Origin: Galeruca laticollis
Taxonomy: Eukaryota; Arthropoda; Insecta; Coleoptera; Chrysomelidae
Length of the DNA stretch: 64,000 nt
Direction: 5' to 3'
NCBI GenBank assembly: GCA_963921935.1
Contig: OY998177.1
Location: 107,872,067-107,936,066 of the forward strand
The translations under genes and the position numbers were made by a program. Shown in pieces: positions 22,441-32,589 of the stretch. The notes under the pieces are model-generated. The model was not told where the DNA came from. It was given only the letters and a program-made list of their open reading frames with translations, and made no database searches. Position 1 is the stretch's first letter, and every line of letters starts with the position of its first letter.

Positions 22441-24240
22441 GGGATTACATGAAACTATGCAATTGATGAATTTTCACAATTCTTATAACTGTTGTGACGC
22501 AGTTGACGTATATAATTATTTTTTCCAGGAAAGCATTATAAAAAGATATTATACTCAGTAAAAATGTGTCGATTATGATAATTTCTGTACTTAGTGAGTT
22601 TTTCCTGTCGCCTGACGAATAAATAAAACGTGAAAATATTTCAAGAGGGAAGAGGGAAGTACCATTATATATTATTTGAAGCAAAATATTTATAAAATAA
22701 AGTCCATGGCTCAAATATGGCCGAAACTAATTTTTCTGAATGAAACTCAAAGTCAATGTCAGAGCATTTTTTAATAATTGACAACAGCACAGCTACTAGT
22801 TTAGGCCTACATAAGGGCCATCTTCAGGCTACAAAATTTTCGATATAAATAGAGGGAACAATTACAAAAGTCTCCAATATTACCTGATCCATAAAAAACT
22901 TTCTCCGTGGGTTACACACGTTAATACTCAGAAATGTTAGGGGAAGTGGGGAGAAAAGTTGGAGGATTAAAAATTAAAAAATTGAAAGATTTTGAACATT
23001 ATGAAAAAATCTTTCTCTCATCATATTGCAACGAATTGTAATTTTAAACAACTTCAAGAGGTTTTACCATCCTATATAAAAAATGATGTGACAAAGAAAA
23101 AATTAAATTTTATAAATTACTAAAGTTATATTGGAGTTGTAGAGTTGAGCTCAAAAAGAACGATCAACAAACATGAATAATATTTTATGGGGGGTAAGAG
23201 TGAAACTGTTTCCACTTATGTGGATGATGAATTGAGTACGAGATTGAAAAATGGAATTTCTTATATATATGACCAGAAAAAAACTTCGATTCTCAGAGGG
23301 AAGAGCACAACGGCTTCAGTATCGATTCCTGGAAGACAGAGTCCGGAAAAGTCGTTCCTTACCACGTTTCAACTAACCACCATATGCTTTCAACTCTTTT
23401 AGGCTTTTTTTTGTACTATAGGATTATTAGTGACTGACAGTAGTACCGTTGCTGTGACCATATGCATGGTTCACCACAGATAGACATCCTGATAACCCCT
23501 TTTAATATAACCAGACTACAGACAGCAAGTAAGAGTATAGTTTATTATTTTTTGTATCGCGTCATTTGCATAGTGAAAGACTGAATTCCACTCCACCATA
23601 GTAGGGGACTCCGCAGAACTAATCTTTCAATTGTGTTAAGAAAATAATATCTAACTACCTACTTACCTTGTGAACTTATTAGTAATAATAGGGGAATTGC
23701 GTATAGTGTTAAACCGTAAACTGTTTCAACTTTCATTAAACATCTCGTTTCATCCACAGTCTCATCTTACAATAAAAATTTAGGAACTGTTACACAGTAC
23801 CTTTCATGGTAACAAAACCTGAATAAAATTGATTTACCCAACCCTTTCTCCACTGCAACTAGCTGGTCACTAAACTAGTGCTATATATGAGTATAATCAA
23901 CAAACATTTATTTGTTACCTATTGATCATGTAGGTAACAGACACGTGTGGCCCACGAACAAAGAATAGTACATGAGCAACATTAATACAAATTCACTGAA
24001 AAAATAGATAATAACAATATAATCCAAATAATTAATGGAAGTTATTGAAACATGAGTTAAAATCAAATGGCTGTAACAAAGTTATACAAATCAGCGTGTA
24101 CAATTCATAGATAAAAATAAAAAGGAATGTTGTTAGGTTAACCTGTCAAAAACAAATCAAAAACAATTAATACATAACAATAAGCTAGTATTGAGTTGTA
24201 AGTAAATAATACAAAGATAACAAGTTCATGGATAGCTATA
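22441..24240. other. No recognised gene
   Basis: AT-rich. A 71-codon frame at 23187-23402 shows no recognisable motif and is probably chance. No terminal repeats were seen. Confidence 0.4.
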
Positions 24241-24449
24241 ATGAGGGGTTTAAAGGTATACTACAAAAACCAAACTTTAAACATGAGATTAAAGGTTCAG
24301 AGAATCACTCCGTCAACCCTAACCACCGTCTATTCGATCCTAATGGTTATCAATAAAATCAGGCCTACTTCAACTCCCCCCATGGCAAAGAGACGTATTC
24401 CCGTTACGAGAAAGAATTCCCTGAATTCAATCTAAAACACAATACACCC

Positions 24450-26510
24450 TCATGTCACTTACCAAACAAAACCAACTCTCACACTACACCATCTCCCCAA
24501 ACCTCTTCTAAACAAACCTCAAACCAAACAACCGAACGTAAACGCACTTCATTCATATCCCCAACCAGGTATTACGCTTCGTCTGTAAGAATCACCCGAC
24601 AACCCTCCATCCCCGACGAGGATGATTTCACCCTCGTCGGGAAGACCAAACCCTGACCTAATACTTCTAACCCTATCAACAACCTCAATCAATAATCCCA
24701 CACTTTTACAAACCCTCAATCTCAGAAACCTCCCGCCCCAATATTCAACACAAAAATCCCTATTCACCCTTCTAAACACTCTAGAGCTCCTCAACGGCCA
24801 TATCCTTTATTTGAAAGTTAATTTCAATAGAAAAGCCCAGCACTACTTAAAACATCACCATCAACATCCTCAACTCCACTCAACGTCCACCCCGACCCGC
24901 AACCAAAACTCTCATACCCACCTTCTCTTTCGTCTGCAGAAATATAGACGCCACGATCAACCTCAAAGAATTCGAAGAAATTCTTCACGATCACCAAATT
25001 CCGTTCCTCAACGAACCATCGCCAAGTCCACCAACAAAACCACATCGATGGTTCGCATCGTTACAACTTCCGCAACACATTACCACCAGGCCTCTCATTT
25101 CATGGTCTCCCACATCTGTGTAAGCCATCCAACGCCAATCCACTGCCCCCAGCTTCTAAATATTGCAGGCGATGCACTCAAACCGGACATTCCTCTGACT
25201 CTTGTCGGTCTAAACCGATATGCCTTTCTTGCGGGCAAACAGGCCGCCGACCCGAAAATTGTCCAAAGTCCGGAACTCCTACATGTACAAATTGCGGTGG
25301 TCCTCACCCCGCCTTCCACCCTCGCTGCCCCCACAGGCTAATGATACCTAAAACCCCTCAAGAGACCGCCCCAGTCTCACTTGAAAAGCTGCCAGTTCCC
25401 TCCGAACTTTCAACCGACACAAAATTCATCTTAGTAATCCTCACAGTCACACTCAGGAATGCCATTCCCAACTCAAGGGATTTCATAGCCGAAACACTTC
25501 GCCATTTAATTCCTTCCATTTATCGACACAACTGTTCTATTACAAACATAGGAAGGCGTGTTTACTATGCTTTCACTCCCATCAGGAGCAAAAGCGATTC
25601 AACTTGATCCGCGAGCCCCATCCCCCCCGTCGGTGCTGCAGGTTTTTCACGTTTTTTCTTGTAGCATAGTGAATTTATTCACTAGCCAAATGGACCGACG
25701 TATCGACGAGATTTTCTAATTTACTTGAAGATGATATCAGCCATCCACTCAATTTCAACATTTTAACCACCTCACCTAGACAATAAACACTTAACTTATA
25801 AATTCCTCTCCTCGAACTAGGAAAAAATCCAGTCGGCACCACCAGACGTCTTCTACATACCTTTCTATGTCTCCTAGTCACTTTTTAAACAATTTCGAAA
25901 TAAAAGTCAAAAATCCTTGAAATCACTCTTAACCCTTCTTATAAAACTATCAAGACGTAGGAGACACCCAATTCCAGAAATTTTTCAATACTTTCAAACA
26001 GCCACCTCATCTACTCTTAACTATCTGCAACGCACCGTGGTTCGTCTTATACATATCCGACCTTTACTGGTTACTTTTAAATTCCCCATCCTATACACTT
26101 CAAAAGCACGTTTCTCTCAAATACACCCAATCTCGCTGCTGATTATTCCTGCCTCTCTTTCCGGTTGATTTCTAGCAAAAAACCACCAATCACCCGCAAT
26201 TAAAACAAAACTTCCAAATTTCTAGACACTTTTCTTCTCAAGCATCCTTCCTATATACTTTTTTTCCACTTGACTGAATCTTCAGTCACCACCTTCAATG
26301 CAAGCCAAGCTCAATACTCGCACACAAACCAATCAACAAAACACCCCCAACCCAGCCCAGCCCTACAGAGGAAATGTATCCTATATCAGGGCCAAATCTC
26401 AAAATATACACTACCCCAAATTAAAACAATTACAAACCCCAACATAAACAATCATCGAACTTCTTTCTCTCTCTCTTTTTTGATTCTGTGTAATTCAGTT
26501 CGGGATAGCT
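24450..26510 (+). pseudogene. LINE ORF1 relic with three zinc knuckles
   Basis: The coding frame is the one containing DEDDFTLVGKTK at 24615. Three knuckles follow at 25164-25328: CRRCTQTGHSSDSC is a full CCHC, CLSCGQTGRRPENC has Arg where His is expected, and CTNCGGPHPAFHPRC is a variant. This layout is typical of ORF1 nucleic-acid-binding proteins of insect non-LTR elements. At least four stops lie in frame upstream of the knuckles. The frame runs on to 25607 (IPKTPQETAPVSLEKLPVPS). The region is unusually C-rich and G-poor, unlike its flanks. Beyond 25607 only composition supports it; no endonuclease or RT is seen. Confidence 0.65.
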
Positions 26511-26841
26511 GAACGTCCGTACGTGTGTAAATAATCCAAACAGCTTCTGTTATATATGTGGAGAATTCACTACCCACCGGCATAAGCGGAATATTACACC
26601 TTTAATACAAAAATTATATTTTCATTATTTTGTCTTAACAATTAAACACCAAGAGAAGACATGGGCTCCCAGCATCTGCTGTGCACGCTGTGCTGTTACT
26701 CTGAGAGCCTGGTGAAACGGTGAGAACATCGCTATGCTATTTGCGAGACCTATGATTTTCCGTGAACACACTGACCATTCGATTGCTACTTTTGCTGCAC
26801 GAAAAATGTTGTGTTTTCCAACAAAAATAAGAAATATATTA

Positions 26842-27277
26842 AATTAACTGTCTCAACCCTTACTTCGTGGTATCTACTCATATTAGTGTTTTAAATGAAA
26901 CTCACTGTTCCTAGCTAATTCCACAATATAATCAAAATTCTAAAAAAATGACAATTGTTTCGATAAATCAATATCGTTGGGGACCTGAGTCGGCCTTGCC
27001 CACTTTCCCGTGTCCTGTAGGCCGAAATCTGACCTTCAGGTTTCACAGACTCCTTTTGTTAGGAACCAGAAATAATTCTTAAATTACGTGGTATTTGGTC
27101 AATTTTACACCTATTCATTTTATTTTCTTGGTTTACAATATAAATTATCCTAGTTTAAGCTGGTGGAAAACACATTATGTACTACAATAAATTACAATTG
27201 TCAGTTTTTTAGAATTTTCAACAATTTTTATTATATTGTGGAATTAGCTAGAAGCAGTGAATTTCATTTAAAATACT
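26842..27277 (-). repeat. Foldback element, copy C (with foreign centre)
   Basis: The left tail (CTGTCTCAACCCTTACTTCG) and both arms match copies B and D. The middle (about 26979-27200) is unrelated sequence starting TTGGGGACCTGAGTCGG. Flanking 12-bp duplications AGAAATATATTA (26830-26841) and AGAAAAATATTA (27278-27289) differ at one base. It lies inside the transposase-like gene. Confidence 0.82.
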
Positions 27278-28076
27278 AGAAAAATATTAGTTATGCTAGT
27301 CTTCTCTATGCTACTCGTCCAGAACCTCATTTGGAAGCCTTGCCAGTACCAAGACACATTGGTGTTTCGCATGAAGGATATGCTGGTACAGAATCAGAAG
27401 AATCAAGTGTCAGATTATCGATCAGCGAAGATGAATATTTGCTATCTCAAGAGGATGGACCATACCTAATAAATCAGTTAGAATTAAATGATCTTATTAG
27501 AGATCTGAATTTGTCAAAAACTAAAGCAGAAATACTAGGATATAGACTCCAAGGATGGAAACTGTTAGCTCCAGGCACACAAATTTCTGTATATCGTAAT
27601 CTTCAGAAAGAACTATCACAGTATTTTTCAAACGACGAGGGTCTTCCATACAGCAATAATATCGACGATTTGATGCTGGCCTTAGGTCAACGACACCATC
27701 CAGGAGAATGGCGTCTTTTTATCGATACTTCGAAATTGAGTTTGAGAGCTGTACTAGTTCACATAGGAAACGTTTATCCATCCATCCCCGTTGGCCACGC
27801 AATCCACATGAAAGAAGCGTATGAAAATCGGACTCGACTTCTCGACAGAATTAATTACAAATTGTACAAATGGTATATAAGCGCAGACCACAAAGTTGTA
27901 GCAATTTTACTCGGTTTACGACTAGGATAAACAAAGCACTGCTGTTTTCTTTGTGAGTGTGACAGTCGAGCAAGAACTTCCCACTACATTGTTATAAACT
28001 GGCCAGTCAGGGTTCAGTATAATCCTGTGCAAAAGAATATACTTCATAAGTCAATAGTGTAACGTGATGAAATATT

Positions 28077-28820
28077 AGTGTTTTAAATGAAACTCACGGT
28101 TTCTAGTTAATTCCACAATATAATAAAATTTATTGAAAATTCTAAAAAATTGACAATTGTTTCGATAAATCAATATCATCGTCAGAATGACAGAAGTTAC
28201 ATTTAATTTGATGCCTACCTGATGTTTAGTAGTTATTTTTGGCTAGACCAAGAAGTGATTATATGACTGTGATTGACTTAATATATGTAAAAAGAAGGAC
28301 ATGTGATATTACAAATATTGAAGCTTAGATATTATTAGCCCTATGGTGATATCCTGGATATCATTTTTCCAATTAAGATCAGTATAACTGTGCAATGATT
28401 TAGAAAACCAGGAAAACTATATCTGCTGATCTTTACAATTATCACTCATTGCACAGTTATACTGATCTCAATTGGAAAAATGATATCCAGGATATCACCA
28501 TAGGGCTAATAATATCTAAGCTTCAATATTTGTAATATCACATCTTCTTCTTTTTTCTATAAACATATATTGAGTCAATCACCAGTTAGGTCACTTCTTG
28601 GTCTAGCCAAAATGAACTACTAAACTTCAGGTAGGCATTAAATGAAAAGTAACTTCTGTCATTCTGACGATGATATTGATTTATCGAAACAATTGTCAAT
28701 TTTTTTAGAATTTTCAATAAATTTTATTATATTGTGGAATTAACTAGAAACCGTGAGTTTCATTTAAAACACTTATATGAGCAGATTCTACGAAGTAAGG
28801 GTGGAGACAGTTAATTTCAC
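28077..28820 (+). repeat. Foldback element, copy D (longest)
   Basis: Two inverted arms of roughly 300 bp meet near 28410-28440, followed by the one-sided tail (TGAGCAGATTCTACGAAG, GGAGACAG). The start AGTGTTTTAAATG matches the other copies. Flanks TGATGAAATATT (28065-28076) and TGATAAATTATT (28821-28832) match at 10 of 12 bases. It splits the transposase-like gene a second time. Confidence 0.88.
28651..28690 (+). ncRNA. Hammerhead-ribozyme-like core in foldback copy D
   Basis: In order: CTGACGA, a possible stem GATA/TATC, GAAAC, a four-base loop AATT, then GTC. Bases around the outer stem can pair ATT with AAT. The same string occurs inverted in the other arm and in copy E. One extra base sits before stem II and stem I is short, so activity is uncertain. 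Confidence 0.35.
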
Positions 28821-29433
28821 TGATAAATTATTTTTACCGCAATTACACATAGAATTAGGTTTGATAAAAAAGTTCGTCTAAGCAATGTATAAAGATGGCC
28901 GTGGATTCCAATACCTAAAATAAAAATTTCCCAATATCTCAGAAGCAAAACACAAAGACGGAATTTTTGTAGGACCCCAAATTAAACTTCCACAACAAGA
29001 TACAATATTTGAAGAAACCTTAAGTGCCTTGGAGCGTGTTGCTTGGAATGCTTTTAAAAGTGTGACCCAAAATTTTCTAGGAAGCACAAAATCTAACGAT
29101 TATATAGCACTTGTTGATGAACTTCTTTGTTATCATAAATAAATATCATAAAATAACATGAGCCTTAAAATACATTTTTTGCACTCGCACCTGGATTTCT
29201 GTCCACCGAACCTCAGCGACGTCAGTGATGAACACGGCGAAAGATTTCATCAAGATATTTCTGTTATTGAAAAACGATACCAGGGCAAGTGGAACAGTCA
29301 AATGCTTGCTGATTATTGTTGGACATTGTTATCCGAAAGTGCAGCAGAACAGTGTGAAAGAAAAGGAAAAAGAAAAACATTTAAACAGGACGATAACATA
29401 CAGCTTTATCTAATATACATATCTAATAATTAA

Positions 29434-29537
29434 TAATATTTCATTTGTTTTCAATAGTATTTCTCCAAAACCTGACGAGTCAGAATAAATTTGGTTTTAT
29501 TACCGTTTTATTAGAAGTACAGAAAAAACAAAAGTTG
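29434..29537. other. Short unassigned spacer
   Basis: AT-rich spacer between the transposase-like gene and the next inverted-repeat element. Confidence 0.5.
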
Positions 29538-29542
29538 TATAC

Positions 29543-30858
29543 AGTGCAATTCAAAAGTCCCCTCTCCCTTCGTATCTTTTGAACGGCTACACTTACATTA
29601 ATAAAATTTGGAGGGTGCAAATAAAGTGTTGTCAACTTCTCTACGAATGGTAAAAGGTGACGTAATAGTAATAGATGACGTCACAGTGCCACTCTGGCCA
29701 ATAATTTTGAATAGGACCTCATGGCAAATGATATCTCGTTTGAACGGAATTGACATTGGCTACATAGCCATATTACTTTTGTTTGGATTTAAATTAATTT
29801 TGACGGATAAATTAAATAAATACCAAAATTATTGAAAATATTTTTTTAAATTTAATTAATCAAATATCAACAATGGATTCTTATAGCAAGGGTTCGAAAT
29901 GTGCTCCGTCTACTTACTGACAGTAATACATCCTATTAGTAAACTCTTGTCGTACTGGTTCGAATGTGTCAGCTGAAATAGCATTGCATTCTTCAGTAAT
30001 TCTTTCATTCAAAACACCAATGCTATCTGGTGCCGTAGTATAAACCTTGGATTTCAAGTACCCCCATAGAAAAAAATGTAATGGTGTCAGATCTGGTGAT
30101 CTAGATGGCCATTCTATAGGACCTCGCCAGCCGATTCATCCACCTCGATATTCTTCATCATCTGGAAGATAATCAAGATGAATTCGGCCATCTGGAAATA
30201 ACATTTCAACAAGATGGTGCACCTGCACATTTTTATGGTGCAGTAAGACGTTACCTGGATGAAGAATATCGAGATAGATGGATCGGCCGGCGAGGTCCTA
30301 TAGAATGGCCACCACGGTCACCAGATCTGACACCAATACATTTTTTTCTATGAGGGTACTTGGAATCCAAGGTTTATACTACGCCACCAGATAGCATTGG
30401 AGTTTTGAAAGAAAGAATTACTGAAGAATGCAATGCTATTTCAGCTGACAGATTCGAACGAGTACGACAAGATTTTACTAATAGGTTGTATTACTGTCAG
30501 GAAGTAGACGGAGCACATTTCGAACACTTGCTATAAGAATCCATTGTTGATATTTGATTCATTGAATTTAAAGAAATAATTTCAATAATTTTGGTATTTA
30601 TTGAATTTATCCGTCTAAATTAATTTAAACCCAAACAAATTTAATATGGCTATGTAGCCAATGTCAATGCCTTTCAAACGAGATATCACTTGCCATAACG
30701 TCCTATTTAAAATTATTGGCCAGAGTGGCAATGTGACGTCATCTGTTACAATTCGTAGAGAAGTTAACAACATTTTATTTTCACCCTGCAAATTTTATTA
30801 AAGTAAGTGTAGCCGTTCAAAAGATACGAGGGAGGGAGGGGACTTTTGAATAGCACTG
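29543..30858. mobile_element. Giant inverted-repeat element derived from a DD41D mariner-type transposon
   Basis: The ends read CAGTGCAATTCAAAAG and its near-inverse, each next to TA. The arms are about 600 bp (29543-30159 and 30258-30858) around a centre of about 100 bp. Each arm carries the 3' end of the transposase gene, inverted on the left. It probably arose when one end of a full transposon was copied in inverted form. Confidence 0.88.
30182..30536 (+). pseudogene. C-terminal part of a DD41D transposase
   Basis: Reads EFGHLEITFQQDGAPAHFYG, then DRWIGRRGPIEWPPRSPDLT and PIHFFL, a stop, GYLESKVYTTPPDSIG and GAHFEHLL before the final stop. The second catalytic Asp (QQDGA) is present. Forty-one residues later, where the third Asp should be, there is His (TPIH). 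The N-terminal half with the DNA-binding domain and first Asp is absent. A degraded mirror copy of the last part lies on the minus strand at about 29860-30159. It cannot encode an active enzyme. It is a different family from the rosa-like copies at 15971 and 36343, though of the same spacing class. Confidence 0.85.
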
Positions 30859-31956
30859 TACATAGTTGACAATGAAAAATAAAAAAAATTAAAAATTTGT
30901 TGTCTAGTCCACATATGTCTACGGTGGGTCCAACGAGGATGAAAAATTGGTAGTATTCTTCAGTGGTAAAATAGTGTTTTTACAAAAATACTCCAAATTC
31001 AATACAGTAACTAATTGATATTTTGGGTCAACATTCCTAAGACAGATGAATTTGAGAAAAGCTTTCATATCGAATATATATTGAAAACTATACGGAATAG
31101 CTAACTTTTTCCCTGCTTATTTCTTCAGTATCTATACATTGCGTGGAAAATTCATTTCCTATCTTGAAAAAGAAAATATTCTTAATATCGGTGCGCTCTT
31201 CTCTGTATTTATTAGATTCGAGTTCATTGATGCAGTCAAAACAATATTGCTCGAAACAGACTGGAAATTATGAAAGTTCCAACTTCGATTTCTCTATAAG
31301 AGTAAATAACTTCTAGAAGTTCTGAAACAATATATTCGAGCTTCGCGAAATATATAGTCTGCAATCTGCGCTCTGGCGAGGTATCTTTATTGTCAAGACC
31401 ATGCAGATAACTGTTATAAATAATAGAAATGTAATCGGTGTTGCGTTCTGTATTTTCATTTTATATGAAGGTAAATTCAAAACTACGGCATATATTGGAT
31501 GTGGTTTTTAGAGTGTAATTATTTTCTTGTTCACTACTCAACAAAATGAGCAACAAAAAAAATTGTTATGTGAAAATTTCAAATCAAAATTTGAGAAAAT
31601 AACAAAAACAATCTGAATAATTTGAGGAAGTTTCGTATTGAAAACATTGATTACCTTAAGATTTTTTTGTCTCCAAATGACATCAAAAGTGTCTTACTAA
31701 TGACACTTGTCAGGCATAATAGATGTACTTTCACTGCCTAGTCCCAAAAATTTGGTGCTAGGCAAAGTCCAAAAAAATGATTTGAATCAAATTGATAATC
31801 AAAATTGGTTTCATTACATTACATTTACAAACTACAACAGGAAACTTTTAGTTATTAGAAATATTTATAATGATTTGTGACCAATTATTTAATTCAATCG
31901 AACTCTCTCTACTCTTCTTCTTCTACCCTTCTATTTTAGATGTTCAACTTATTTAT
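30859..31956. other. No recognised gene
   Basis: AT-rich. A short hairpin AGTGTC...GACACT occurs near 31688. No coding or transposon signature was seen. Confidence 0.45.
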
Positions 31957-32249
31957 GGTCTCCGTAGTCTAGTGGAATGGTGTTATGTCTGCTAACCGAG
32001 AGGCTGCGGGATCAAACCAAACCCGGGCCTAGATACATCATAATAAAAATTCGGAGAGCCACCTGTCGGAAGGCAATGGCAAACCACCGACAGTATTGCC
32101 TGGTACAGCCTCTCAACATAGACGTTCCGATCCGTCGTTAAACTGTAGGTCCCTTTTATCTGTGGTAACTGGAGAGCACAACACAGGTAGAAGTGAGAGG
32201 TCGGTCGCCTGCATCCGATCACGGATATGGCACTGTAAGAAGTAAGAAG
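31957..32249 (+). repeat. tRNA-derived SINE
   Basis: A tRNA-like head contains an A-box-like TAGTCTAGTGGAATGG (31965-31980) and a B-box-like GGATCAAACC (about 32009-32018). The body includes AGGCAATGGCAAACCACC (32071-32088), a string I know from insect tRNA-SINE bodies. It ends in a short TAAGAAG repeat (32236-32249). A true tRNA is unlikely because the T-arm is poor and the unit continues. Confidence 0.72.
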
Positions 32250-32589
32250 TTCGACTTATTGGCTAGCGAGTGCTCGATATAGGCCTCCGCGACGGAATAT
32301 GACTTCCATCCCCCATATAACATTGTTATATCTCAACCAGAATGCACCAACAACGTGGCCGAAGTTCTTAAAAAACAGTGTGATAAATAGTTGATATTTG
32401 TGTTATGAAATGCATGGCCCCGGCAACTTATTAACTTTTATATCGACAATAACAATATTTGGTTTTAACTACAGCTTAAGTTTGAAAAGTCTAATGTTAT
32501 ATTCAACACATGTCCCTTAAGTCATTCGACAAAACTCAAACAAAAGTAGATACTCATTATTGTCATCAATATTACCAACTTAACACCCA
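32250..32589. other. Unassigned spacer between SINE and satellite
   Basis: No frame or repeat recognised. Confidence 0.5.

Larger units (their letters stand above)
26522..29433 (+). pseudogene. Transposase-like gene of an uncharacterised repeated insect family
   Basis: Three blocks form one gene. 26522-26840 is Cys-rich (FCYICGEFTTHRHKRNITPL, KTWAPSICCARCAVTLRAW). 27290-28076 holds INQLELNDLIRDLNLSKTKA, EWRLFIDTSKLSLRAV and SADHKVVAILLGLRLG, then a stop where Tyr is expected, then CCFLCECDSRAR. 28833-29433 holds FPNISEAKHKDGIFVGPQI, SDEHGERFHQDISVIEKRYQ and MLADYCWTL. From memory this order matches a protein family repeated in many insect genomes. FID, the Asp near SADHKV and the DEHGER block could be the acids of an RNase H-like transposase, but that is inference. 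Foldback copies C and D separate the blocks. Confidence 0.72.

Noticed and set aside
23187..23402. A 71-codon frame as a small gene
   Set aside because: No motif, no repeat relation and no supporting context; chance is the simplest reading.
24622..25341. A 239-codon + strand frame
   Set aside because: It is in a different frame from the zinc knuckles and the DDFTLVGK block, and is open only because the region is C-rich.
31957..32032. Possible functional tRNA gene
   Set aside because: The B box and T arm are poor and the sequence continues into a SINE body and tail.
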